A DNA stretch of 45,027 bases, from NCBI GenBank assembly GCA_946187975.1, contig CAMHTE010000005.1, forward strand, positions 1 through 45,027. The letters run 5' to 3'. This document shows, piece by piece, positions 24,075-33,002 of the stretch. Positions within the stretch are counted from its first letter, which is position 1. Every line of letters begins with the position of its first letter. The position numbers and the translations under genes are program-made. The notes under the pieces were generated by a model, which was not told the DNA's origin, ran no database searches, and saw only the letters and a program-made list of their open reading frames with translations. The stretch comes from an uncultured Bacteroidales bacterium (GTDB taxonomy: Bacteria > Bacteroidota > Bacteroidia > Bacteroidales > UBA932).

Positions 24075-24944
24075 ATGAAAGCATTGTTTAAACTATTCCT
24101 GTATGCATCGGCCGTCCTGGCCGTTGCGGCAGCCTGCGAAAAGACGGGCAAGGAAGACCTCGGTGACGTGTCGCAGGCCGGCACCACCGTCATTTCGGCC
24201 GATATAGAGAGCCTTCTGCTCGGGCAGGACACCCGCGTCTGGCCCGACGGAGCCTATATAGGAGTGTTCGGGTCCGAATCCGGAACCAACGAGAAATATA
24301 TACTCAAACGTGCGGGAGCAGGCCTTGCAAGCGCGGAGTTCTACGGACCTCTCGTGAGCGGGGAGACGCTCGCCGCCTACTACCCCTGGCAGGACGTGTT
24401 CGCAGGCAGGGCAGATGCCATGCCCGTAACCCTGACCGCAGCCCAGCAGTATTCGGAAGACGATGCGCTGGATATCTTCGACAGGTACTGCCCCACCGCA
24501 TTCGCCACCATGAAGAATGGAGCGATGAAGTTCTTCTATCCCTTCGGGATGTTGAGGGTGAGGGTGGAACTCTTCGACAACATCAAAGTAACGGGGATCA
24601 CCTTCACCTCTCCCGAGAAGGGAGCGGCCGGAATGGGAGCCGTACTCCCCGACGGCTCGCTGAAGATGTCGGCCGGAGCCGTCAACAGCATTACGCTTGA
24701 CTGCGGCGAAGGAGTGAACAGCATCACCGAGGCGGGATTCTCCGAATTCTACCTCACCATGGTTCCCGGCACATACGAGTCGGCATTTATGGTCATTACG
24801 GCCGAGGGCGAGGATCCTATAATCTGCACCCTCGACGGCCTTAAGGTGCCCCGCATCGATGCAGCCGACTTCAAACTTGCGTCCGTCAGCGTAAAAACCG
24901 GCGGACCTGAGGGATTTACTGTAAACGAACAGGTATTTGACTGA
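24075..24944 (+). CDS. Fimbrillin-like lipoprotein
   Basis: This 289-aa protein has lipobox AVAAAC, then EKTGKED. The mature part follows the fimbrillin-like pattern: TRVWPDGAYIGVFGSES, then LAAYYPW, a middle strand region (MKFFYPFGMLRVRVELFDNIKVTGITF) and a strand-rich C-terminal half with KLASVSVKTGG. This class includes fimbrial subunits and surface-bound polysaccharide-binding proteins. In an operon with SusC/SusD a binding or anchoring role is plausible. It lies 11 bases after the second beta-helix lipoprotein gene, and the next gene starts 1 base after its stop. There is no clear donor-strand or protease-processing site, so pilus assembly is not supported. Confidence 0.6.
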   Translation: MKALFKLFLYASAVLAVAAACEKTGKEDLGDVSQAGTTVISADIESLLLGQDTRVWPDGAYIGVFGSESGTNEKYILKRAGAGLASAEFYGPLVSGETLAAYYPWQDVFAGRADAMPVTLTAAQQYSEDDALDIFDRYCPTAFATMKNGAMKFFYPFGMLRVRVELFDNIKVTGITFTSPEKGAAGMGAVLPDGSLKMSAGAVNSITLDCGEGVNSITEAGFSEFYLTMVPGTYESAFMVITAEGEDPIICTLDGLKVPRIDAADFKLASVSVKTGGPEGFTVNEQVFD

Positions 24945-24945
24945 T

Positions 24946-25950
24946 ATGAAAAAGCATTTGTTATTAATCATACCTGCCGTCCTGGCCGCAGCCGCAGTTT
25001 TCTGCTCCTGCGAGAAGGAAGGGGATACTGACCCCTTCGCATCCGGGACCTGCATTGCCCAGGCCCGCGTAGGTGCAGGTCAGGGCAGCCTGTCCGTTGC
25101 GGTTGAAACCTCCGGAATGTGGAGGCTGTCCTGCAGCGAGGAATGGCTGCACTTCGACGTTGAAGGCGGCGAAGGCAAACAGGCATTCACCATCTACTAC
25201 GAGTCCAATTCTTCGGACATAATCAATCTTAAACCCGCAAGAGTGGCAAAGATTGCCATCAAGCTCGATTCTCCCATGGTTGCGGATACCCTGGTGCTCG
25301 TGCAGCAGGGCTTCCTCGGCGGCGAGATCCAGACAACCGTAAAACCGGACAGCAGGATCAAACTGGAATTCGACAGCAAGGCAATCACCGAAGCGACCTT
25401 CGTCTGCTGCTCCAGCGAGGGCCTGGACGACGACACCGCACTTCTTGCCTGGATAAACGGACAGGGCGCCGACGCATATGTGCTGAACGGCACTGTAAAC
25501 GGCACTCTTCCCGGAGGAATCAAGGTTGCAGGCTGCAACTTCGCCGGTCTGTCGGCCGCGGACGAATACGCGGCATTCCGCGCTGTGGTCGACGGGAGCG
25601 TAAACTCCTCGTTCGACTCCGGAACCGAATGGATAGTGGCCGGGCAGATGTACCACCTCTCCTCGATGCAGAGCGCCTACCCTTCCACCCCGGCATGGTA
25701 TCCGGCGGACGCCAAGGGCGACGACTTCCTCTCCGACCGTTATGCCTGGCAGAACAACCTCTACGACACCGTATGGATGTCCTCCAGGAATTATGTCAGC
25801 ACATACACCGACGCGGAGGCACACTCCTACAGCGCCGACTATGTGTATGTGTCGGCCTCGGTACTCGACATGATAAGTTCCATGAGCGTTGTGGCTGCCC
25901 CGGTCGCAGGGATGGCACACAAGGCCATAGTCCTCAACCTTAAATTCTGA
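24946..25950 (+). CDS. BACON-like domain lipoprotein
   Basis: The start at 24946 gives MKKHLLLIIPAVLAAAAVFCSC, then EKEGDTD, a lipoprotein signal with acidic surface-export-like residues (334 aa). An in-frame ATG 9 bases upstream overlaps the previous stop. Residues about 30-125 (SLSVAVETSGMWRLSCSEEW, then VADTLVLVQQG) match the BACON pattern, a beta-sandwich often found in Bacteroidota glycan-utilisation proteins. The remaining 210 residues form an unrecognised domain rich in Ala, Asp and aromatics (DAYVLNGTVNGTLPGG, EYAAFRAVVDG). The next gene (SusC) overlaps its stop as TGATG, so translation is probably coupled. A surface glycan-binding role is inferred from context only. Confidence 0.68.
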   Translation: MKKHLLLIIPAVLAAAAVFCSCEKEGDTDPFASGTCIAQARVGAGQGSLSVAVETSGMWRLSCSEEWLHFDVEGGEGKQAFTIYYESNSSDIINLKPARVAKIAIKLDSPMVADTLVLVQQGFLGGEIQTTVKPDSRIKLEFDSKAITEATFVCCSSEGLDDDTALLAWINGQGADAYVLNGTVNGTLPGGIKVAGCNFAGLSAADEYAAFRAVVDGSVNSSFDSGTEWIVAGQMYHLSSMQSAYPSTPAWYPADAKGDDFLSDRYAWQNNLYDTVWMSSRNYVSTYTDAEAHSYSADYVYVSASVLDMISSMSVVAAPVAGMAHKAIVLNLKF

Positions 25951-28900
25951 TGCGTATGAGACAAAGGATAATTCTTATTCTGCTTGCAGTCCTCTGCCTC
26001 GGCGCATCGGCATATGCACAGAAGGGCCGCATAAAGGTAAGCGGCCTCGTTACGGACGAGAACGGCCAGCCCCTCCCCGGAGCGGGCGTGGTCGAGCGCG
26101 GCAGCAAGGCTAACGGTGTGGTTACCGGCCTGGACGGTAAATACACCATCACCGTAGGCAAGGATTCTTTCCTGGAATTCAGCTGCCTTGGCTATAAGAA
26201 CCAGCTCGAGCAGGTGGGCGGACGCACCGAGATCAACCTCAAACTCACGCCGGACAACGAGATGCTCGAAGCCACCGTGGTCATCGGTTACGGTACTTCA
26301 AAGAAGGGAGACCTGACCGGTACGGTATCGGTGGTTGACATGGAAGGACTTAGGGATGCTCCCGTCTCCAACATCGGCCAGGCCCTTCAGGGCAAGGTCG
26401 CCGGCGCCGAGTTCACCAGCCAGTCCGGTGAAGTCGGGGAAGATCCCACCATCCGCATCCGCGGAAGCCGTTCCATCTCGGCCGGAAACGAGCCTCTCAT
26501 CGTGGTTGACGGCGTCATCGACGCGGTCACCAGCCTCTCCGAGATCAACCCTGCGGATATAGTCAACATCTCCATCCTCAAGGATGTATCCTCGACCGCC
26601 ATCTACGGTAGCCGCGGTGCAAACGGTGTAATACTCATCACCACCGTGGACGAGCGCAAGGCCGAAGGCAGGACCTCCTTCACTTTCAAGTCATCAACCG
26701 GTGTGTCGTACATAGCCGGAAGCCTGGACATCATGGATGCCGAGGAATACGCCACATGGCGCAATCTCGTATCAACCAGTTTTGCAAACACCACCCCTCC
26801 CTACGACGATCCTTCCAAATACGGAAAAGGTACCGACTGGGTGAAGGAACTGTCGCAGACCGTGGTGTCGCAGGACTACTACCTGGCCATGTACCGCAAT
26901 GTCGGAGGCACGTCGTACAACCTCTCTCTGGGTTACAACGACACCCCCGGTATAGTGATAGGTTCCGGGGCACGCAAGATTACCGCAGCGCTGACGCTCA
27001 ACAGCACTATCAGCAAGAAGCTGTCGCTCAACCTCAAGACCTCCTACGTGGACACCGAGCGCGACAGGGCTTCGGCCGCTATCACCGGCACCAACACCAA
27101 TGCCGCGATCTATCTGTCTCCCCTCATCAAGCCCACCGATACATGGAACTCTTTCGGTGACGGCGAGAGCTATGGAGGGCTTCCCTTCAACAGCCCCTGG
27201 CTTGTGGCGAAGAACGTCACAAACGAGTCGTTCAGGAAGTACATGATGGTATCGCCCAGCCTCAAGTACCAGTTCAACGCAAGGCTGGTTGCAAACCTGA
27301 GGTTCTCGATCAGCCGAGCAACCGACGATACAGGCTACTACTCGCCTTCCTACATGTCGGTCGCAAAGGCCAACCAGTCGGGAGGTACGGCACGCCGCAC
27401 GCATACCTTCACCCAGAAGTATCTTGCCGAGTTCACCATGAACTACAAGCGCAAGAAGCGTTTCCATGAGTTCGAAGCGCTCGCAGGAGCCACGGCGGAG
27501 GGTCTGGATGTCTCGTATGAGAGCTACAGCGGCACCGGTTTCACTGACGACAAGCTGCTCTACTATAACATGCAGGGTACCATGTCGGCGCTGAACTACA
27601 CCGTTTCCAGCTACGAGCAGGAGAAGGCGAAACTGTCCGGTCTCGCAAGGGCCAACTACAACTATCGCCGCCGCTACTACCTTACCCTGACAGCCAGGGC
27701 CGACGGAGCGTCGAACTTCGCAGAGAACAAAAAGTGGGGATTCTTCCCCGCCGCCGCTCTGCGCTGGTCGATAATGAACGAGAAGTGGTTCAAGAAGGCC
27801 ACCTGGCTAAACGACCTGTCGCTCCGCCTGAGCGCGGGACGCAGCGGAAACGACGCCATCTCGCCTTACATGTCGCTCGCCACCCTCAACGCCGCGGCCA
27901 GCACATGGATCTTCGGCGACAGGAAGCTTCTTGCCTACACTCCCGGCAAACTGCAGAACTCCAACCTCACCTGGGAGACCACCGACGCCCTCAACCTCGG
28001 ATTCAACTTCGCTGCATGGCGCAGCAGGGTGGAATTTGAGGCGGACGCCTACGTTTCCCGCACTTCCGACCTCCTGCTCAGCGTGCGTAACGCCCAGACT
28101 ACGGGTTACAACACCTATTACGCCAATGCGGGTGCGACGAGAAACACCGGATTCGAGCTTACGCTCACCACGAAAAACATCAACAAGAAGAAGTTCTCGT
28201 GGAAGACGGTGCTCTCCCTCTCGCACAACAGCCAGGTGGTTACCGATGTGGGCTCCGAGTATGAGGTGGTTCCTACCTTCATCAACCCGAGAACTCCCAC
28301 ACAGTACATCTACGGTTACAAGAAGGGCTATCCCGTAAGCGCCATCTGGGGCTACAAGTACGAGGGTGTCTGGCACAACATCGACGAGGTGGAGCGCAAC
28401 CAGATAACCCACGCCTATGCCTCACCCATACAGACCGGCAGCAACGGAGTCGGCCTGGGACGTCCCAAATACGCCGATATCAACCACGACGGCATAGTGG
28501 ACCAGAACGACATAGTCTATCTGGGCAGCGCCGACCCTGTGGCCTACGGCGGAATAGAGAACGACTTCGAGATCAACCGCAGGCTCACCCTGCGCACCTT
28601 CTTCTCCTGGTCGTGGGGAGGTTACATCTACAATATCACGGAGCTTTATGCCGCATCGGGAAGCGCGTCCTACAACAAGTACCGCTTCATGCTGAACGCA
28701 TGGACTCCGGATAACCCGGACAGCGACATCACCAAGCCGGGCTTCGACGACACCCAGGTGTCGAGCAAGAGCGTTTACGACGCATCGTGGTTCAGGCTCA
28801 AGAGTGTGTCGCTCAGCTACAACGTACCTCTGGGCAAAAAGACCAAGAAGTACATCAACAACCTCACGATGTCCGTGAGCGGAGAGAACCTCTTCCTTCT

Positions 28901-29018
28901 AAAGTATTACAACGGTTTCGACCCCGACGTCAATACTTCTTCCTCGGTCTTCAGGCTCGACAACGGCTCGCTGCCGCGAACCAGGACCTGGGCATTTAAC
29001 ATTCTCGTCAAATTCTGA
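25950..29018 (+). CDS. SusC/RagA family TonB-linked outer-membrane transporter
   Basis: This 1022-aa protein has signal MRQRIILILLAVLCLGASAYA, a carboxypeptidase-D-regulatory-like domain (about 27-105; VSGLVTDENGQPLPGAGV) and a plug domain containing SSTAIYGSRGANGVILITT, the SusC/RagA signature. A long beta-barrel follows and ends with a terminal Phe (AFNILVKF). SusC proteins import oligosaccharides or peptides with their SusD partner, powered by TonB. The gene starts by TGATG overlap with the BACON lipoprotein, with a second possible start at 25956, and the SusD gene overlaps its stop the same way. It sits sixth in the run instead of first, which is unusual. The substrate cannot be predicted from the sequence. 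Confidence 0.96.
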   Translation: MRMRQRIILILLAVLCLGASAYAQKGRIKVSGLVTDENGQPLPGAGVVERGSKANGVVTGLDGKYTITVGKDSFLEFSCLGYKNQLEQVGGRTEINLKLTPDNEMLEATVVIGYGTSKKGDLTGTVSVVDMEGLRDAPVSNIGQALQGKVAGAEFTSQSGEVGEDPTIRIRGSRSISAGNEPLIVVDGVIDAVTSLSEINPADIVNISILKDVSSTAIYGSRGANGVILITTVDERKAEGRTSFTFKSSTGVSYIAGSLDIMDAEEYATWRNLVSTSFANTTPPYDDPSKYGKGTDWVKELSQTVVSQDYYLAMYRNVGGTSYNLSLGYNDTPGIVIGSGARKITAALTLNSTISKKLSLNLKTSYVDTERDRASAAITGTNTNAAIYLSPLIKPTDTWNSFGDGESYGGLPFNSPWLVAKNVTNESFRKYMMVSPSLKYQFNARLVANLRFSISRATDDTGYYSPSYMSVAKANQSGGTARRTHTFTQKYLAEFTMNYKRKKRFHEFEALAGATAEGLDVSYESYSGTGFTDDKLLYYNMQGTMSALNYTVSSYEQEKAKLSGLARANYNYRRRYYLTLTARADGASNFAENKKWGFFPAAALRWSIMNEKWFKKATWLNDLSLRLSAGRSGNDAISPYMSLATLNAAASTWIFGDRKLLAYTPGKLQNSNLTWETTDALNLGFNFAAWRSRVEFEADAYVSRTSDLLLSVRNAQTTGYNTYYANAGATRNTGFELTLTTKNINKKKFSWKTVLSLSHNSQVVTDVGSEYEVVPTFINPRTPTQYIYGYKKGYPVSAIWGYKYEGVWHNIDEVERNQITHAYASPIQTGSNGVGLGRPKYADINHDGIVDQNDIVYLGSADPVAYGGIENDFEINRRLTLRTFFSWSWGGYIYNITELYAASGSASYNKYRFMLNAWTPDNPDSDITKPGFDDTQVSSKSVYDASWFRLKSVSLSYNVPLGKKTKKYINNLTMSVSGENLFLLKYYNGFDPDVNTSSSVFRLDNGSLPRTRTWAFNILVKF

Positions 29019-30736
29019 TGGTTATGAAAACAACAGTTATATTCTGCATACTTGCATGCTCGCTGATGAGCGTCTCCTGCCTTAAGGAGAACAACAAGTC
29101 TTACGCCACCGACGAGAACTACTATACCGATGCAACACGTCTCAAAACCGGCGTGAACGGCTGCTACAACCCGCTGCGCACGATTATGGCCACGCGCGGC
29201 TTCTGGGAGATGACCGAAGTTGCCTGTGACCTTATCTACCTCTCGGGCGCAACGGCATACAACTCCAACTGCGACGTATCGCCTGCGCGTCCCGCGGTGG
29301 CATCCACCGTATGGCAGAACGGCTATTCGGGCGTGCGCAACTGCAACGACATGATGCAGAACATTGCAAACGCCGTTGAGAAGAAGTACGTCACGAATGA
29401 CGAGGCAGCTCCGCTCTTCGCCGAGACCGCGGTACTCCGCGCCCTGTACTACTACCTGCTCACCTGCACCTTCGGTGACGTTCCCTTCTATACCGAGAAG
29501 GTCACCGAGGCCAACCGGGCTTCGATCGCCAGGCTGCCCAGGATGAGCGCGGACGCAACGAGGGATTATATCATCGACGAACTCCGGGACTGGCTCCTCA
29601 CGAAGCAGGCCCTGCCCTTCACCCGCACCTACGACAACGGTAACTACCGCTTCGGCTGCGCAGTGGGCCTGATGGTTGCCGCCAAGATGTGCCTCTGGAA
29701 CAAGAGGTGGGACGACGCCATCACCTTCATCAACGCGCTCGAGGGTATTTACGGCTCGTATGCCGACACGCCCGAGCAGTTCGGCAAGGATTATCCCCTT
29801 ACGGACGTTCCTTTCTCGCACAAGTACACGCGCGAGTCGATTATGGAGGTGAGCAACATAGTGGAAGCCTACGGCCTCAAGTCCACCGGACTTATCGCCA
29901 GCATTACCACCCCTCCCCGAAAGGACGTTCCGGTTACTGCATCAGAGGATCCGGACGACGAGGAGGATGAAGACGACGAAATGGACCAGGCTTCCAGCGG
30001 CGTGGACTTCTACGCCGGAATAGCAATCCCTGAACTGGGAGGTTATTCCCGCACGTCTTCGTCGGCAAGGCCCACCACCTACCTCTACAAGCAGCTTCTT
30101 CCCTACGGTTCCCCCGACCTTCGCTCAGGCGAATATTCGAACGGGGCCACCAGCCCCCGCGGAGGTTCCGGCGTCCTGGCATGGCGCTGGAGCGGTTACG
30201 ACCTCATCAACGATCCCGACCGCACCACACGGGTTGTAAAATGGTTCTGGACTTCGGGATCATCCAAGACAGACTTCAGCTCCGCCAGCCGCCCCTGGAT
30301 GGGCAACAAATTCTGGGCTAACGGCATGTACAACTCGCAGGATCCCAACAACTACAAGTTCTTCCGTTTTGCAGACGCCCTGCTCATGAAGGCTGAGGCA
30401 CTGCTGCAGAAGGGCCGTTACGACGACGCCTGCAAGTACCTGTCCATCACAAGGATAAGGGCCGGCATAGGCGAGCTGACCTTCGCCAATGTAAACTCCA
30501 ACCCGGAGGCCCTCATGGAGGACATACGCAAGGAGCGTGCGAAGGAACTCATCGGAGAGTTCCAGCGCAAGTTCGACCTGGTCCGCTGGGGCATATGGTA
30601 CGAGCGTACGAACAACTACAACGAAGGCAAGTACATCCACGACTACATTATGCCTTACCACCGCTACTGGCCCATACCTGCCGAGCAGGTAAGCTACAGC
30701 GGGAACGCACTCGACAATAAGGAATATATGCAATAG
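29018..30736 (+). CDS. SusD/RagB family nutrient-binding lipoprotein
   Basis: This 572-aa protein has lipobox LMSVSC, then LKENNK. The alternative start at 29024 (MKTTVIF) gives a tighter signal peptide; 29018 is listed because of the TGATG overlap with SusC. SusD features are present: YYTDATRLKTGVNGCYNPL, ALYYYLLTCTFGDVPFYTE, FRFADALLMKAEALLQKG in a tetratricopeptide-like helix pair, IRKERAKELIGEFQRKFDLVRWG, and an ending YWPIPAEQVSYSGNALDN. SusD binds substrate and caps SusC at the cell surface. A strongly acidic insertion (EDPDDEEDEDDEMD, about residue 310-322) is not a usual family feature and probably forms a surface loop, possibly a cation site. Confidence 0.95.
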   Translation: MVMKTTVIFCILACSLMSVSCLKENNKSYATDENYYTDATRLKTGVNGCYNPLRTIMATRGFWEMTEVACDLIYLSGATAYNSNCDVSPARPAVASTVWQNGYSGVRNCNDMMQNIANAVEKKYVTNDEAAPLFAETAVLRALYYYLLTCTFGDVPFYTEKVTEANRASIARLPRMSADATRDYIIDELRDWLLTKQALPFTRTYDNGNYRFGCAVGLMVAAKMCLWNKRWDDAITFINALEGIYGSYADTPEQFGKDYPLTDVPFSHKYTRESIMEVSNIVEAYGLKSTGLIASITTPPRKDVPVTASEDPDDEEDEDDEMDQASSGVDFYAGIAIPELGGYSRTSSSARPTTYLYKQLLPYGSPDLRSGEYSNGATSPRGGSGVLAWRWSGYDLINDPDRTTRVVKWFWTSGSSKTDFSSASRPWMGNKFWANGMYNSQDPNNYKFFRFADALLMKAEALLQKGRYDDACKYLSITRIRAGIGELTFANVNSNPEALMEDIRKERAKELIGEFQRKFDLVRWGIWYERTNNYNEGKYIHDYIMPYHRYWPIPAEQVSYSGNALDNKEYMQ

Positions 30737-30742
30737 ATAGCC

Positions 30743-33001
30743 ATGAGACGATATACAATATTTGCCGCAATTGCACTGGCCGTTTCCGTCATCTCCTGTG
30801 AGAAATTGCCGGAGGAGGTGGAAATTTACGGGGTCGGATGCAAGGAGAAGGAAATAAACGCAGCGTGGAACGCCGCGGAGTGTACCGCACAGGTGCTGGC
30901 GACGGCAGCTTTTACCGTCACCATTCCCGACGACGCCCCCTGGATCGGCTTCAAGGGAAAGGGTTCAGACCGTTCCGTCAGCATGGACGGCGACTGCACC
31001 CTCACCTTCGCGCTGGAAGCCAACCGCAACATTCCCCGCAGTACCACGATAAGCTTTGTGTGCGGGACTTCGTCCTCCACCTTGCAGATTAACCAGGACG
31101 GCCTGCTCGAAGGCGGGCTCGAGGTGGAAACCAAGAATATCCTGGCAGCAGCCGAAGGCGGCCGCTACTCCGCAAAGATCAATACCAAGATCAAGGCGTC
31201 GGAGTTCAGCTTCTCGACCACTTATGAGGAAGCGGACCACACCGGCTGGGTCAGCGGGATGAAGATTTCGGGCAACTTCGTCATATTTAACGTGGAGCCC
31301 AACCTCGAAGCCTCGGTGGTTAGGCACGCCGACGTGATCATCAGCTGGTCCGGAGGTGAAGGAGTGGTTCACGTAACCCAGTACAGCGACGGTTACGGCC
31401 TCGAACCCATGACGGTTGGAGGCCTCAAGGCTATGCTCCCGGACAAGGGTACCCTCAGGATAGACAAGCACTACATAGTGAGCGGTATAGCCCTAAACGA
31501 CGATACCGAGGGAAACGGAGCCGAGAACCGCATGATTTCCGTCGATAACCCCGACCCGGGATACTCATCCCGCATAATCTACCTGCAGAGCGAAGACGGA
31601 CAGGACGGCATCAAACTAATCTTCAAGAATGACTGCTCGAGCGTGGCAAGCCGATATGACCATATCAGTTTCGATGCCTTCGGAGTCCTTCTCGAGCGCA
31701 AGACCAACCCGGTGCGCTACGAGGTGTCGGAGATTCCCATCTCGGCCGTTACCGAATCTTCGCCCGGCGTCGCTCCCGCGGCCAGGTCCCGTACCATCAA
31801 TACCCTCAGCGAAGACGACCTGTATACCCTGGTAAAGATCGACAACGTGGAAATTCCCATACGCAAGGGTCCTTTCGTACCTGTGGACATAAGTTTCCTC
31901 AACATAGTCACCGCCTATCCCGTTACCCTGCGCGACGAGACCGGCAACTCCATCTACATGATGGTGAACGGAGACTGCATCTGGTCAAGGGACGGTAACC
32001 CCATGCCCCAGGGATCCGGAAGCGTCACCGGAGTGCTGGTGAACGAGGTATGCGACAACTTCGAGTGGGACACTGCCCAGGAAAAGGCGCTCAAGGCCGC
32101 CGGAGTAGTTATCGACTACATCACCGGCCTGGGAGTCATAAGCTCCTGGCAGATACGCCCCGTGCACCGCAGCGACATACAGTTGGCGGAGAATCTCTCC
32201 GACGGCTTCTCGATGCCCCTCCATGAATGGCGCTACTGCGACAGCCTCGGGGTGAACCTTGTGCCCAACTACGACGGCGAAAAGCGCGTGCTTTATCCCA
32301 CGTGGCCCGAATCGCTGAAACCCGACACCCTTGATGCCGTGTTCTACTGCCAGGCCTATTCCGGAAAGCTGGAGCTTATGGCCTGCAACGACTTCTCCCA
32401 TCTGGGTCCCTACACATACGGCGGCAGCATCACCAAGCCCGAAAACGGCAACGGCGTCTTCGACGCCATGGGTCGCAGCGCCCACTGGTACGTTTCGGGT
32501 ACCCAGAAAAGCGGAGCCATATACTCGGAGTACACCGGCAAGCCTTCCAACTGGAGCAAATGCAACGGCGCGGCCTGGTGTACGCTGGCATGGAACCTGA
32601 GCCAATACTGGTGCTGTGAATTCTCGACCGAGAATCTCGACACGGACAACAGTCCCCTTAGCATACAGTTTGGCACGATGAACCATATAGGCTACTTCGG
32701 GGCACCCAGGTACTGGGCCGTGGAGTGGTCGACCGATGGCATTAACTGGAATCGCGTCGCCACATACTCCGTCCCTGACTTCCCCGCATCCAATACCCGC
32801 AAGGTATTCCAGCTGCCCGGGACAAAGTACGTCAGCGTCAACCTTCCAGACAACGCACTGGGGCAGCCTTTGGTCTATGTCAGGCTTATACCCGCCATGC
32901 TGGGTGTAGGATCCGACTCCGTCTATTTCAGTTCTGGAGCGTCGTTCACCTCCAACAGGTTCAACGCAATAAACTACTTTGCGATAAGGTACAAGAAGTA
33001 A
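30743..33001 (+). CDS. DUF5689-like lipoprotein with BACON-like N-terminal domains
   Basis: This 752-aa protein has lipobox VSVISC, then EKLPEEVE. Residues about 25-130 and 130-225 look like two beta-sandwich domains of BACON type (PWIGFKGKG, TTISFVCGTSSSTLQINQDG; VRHADVIISWSGGEGVVHVTQ). About 230-480 (KHYIVSGIALNDDTEGN, RIIYLQSEDGQDGIKLIF) resembles DUF5689, found in lipoproteins beside SusC/SusD genes. The C-terminal 260 residues are Trp- and Tyr-rich (WAVEWSTDGINWNRVATYS), like a glycan-binding or lectin-like sandwich. A surface substrate-binding role is likely. It follows SusD by 6 bases and precedes a second receptor by 1 base. Confidence 0.75.
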   Translation: MRRYTIFAAIALAVSVISCEKLPEEVEIYGVGCKEKEINAAWNAAECTAQVLATAAFTVTIPDDAPWIGFKGKGSDRSVSMDGDCTLTFALEANRNIPRSTTISFVCGTSSSTLQINQDGLLEGGLEVETKNILAAAEGGRYSAKINTKIKASEFSFSTTYEEADHTGWVSGMKISGNFVIFNVEPNLEASVVRHADVIISWSGGEGVVHVTQYSDGYGLEPMTVGGLKAMLPDKGTLRIDKHYIVSGIALNDDTEGNGAENRMISVDNPDPGYSSRIIYLQSEDGQDGIKLIFKNDCSSVASRYDHISFDAFGVLLERKTNPVRYEVSEIPISAVTESSPGVAPAARSRTINTLSEDDLYTLVKIDNVEIPIRKGPFVPVDISFLNIVTAYPVTLRDETGNSIYMMVNGDCIWSRDGNPMPQGSGSVTGVLVNEVCDNFEWDTAQEKALKAAGVVIDYITGLGVISSWQIRPVHRSDIQLAENLSDGFSMPLHEWRYCDSLGVNLVPNYDGEKRVLYPTWPESLKPDTLDAVFYCQAYSGKLELMACNDFSHLGPYTYGGSITKPENGNGVFDAMGRSAHWYVSGTQKSGAIYSEYTGKPSNWSKCNGAAWCTLAWNLSQYWCCEFSTENLDTDNSPLSIQFGTMNHIGYFGAPRYWAVEWSTDGINWNRVATYSVPDFPASNTRKVFQLPGTKYVSVNLPDNALGQPLVYVRLIPAMLGVGSDSVYFSSGASFTSNRFNAINYFAIRYKK

Positions 33002-33002
33002 G

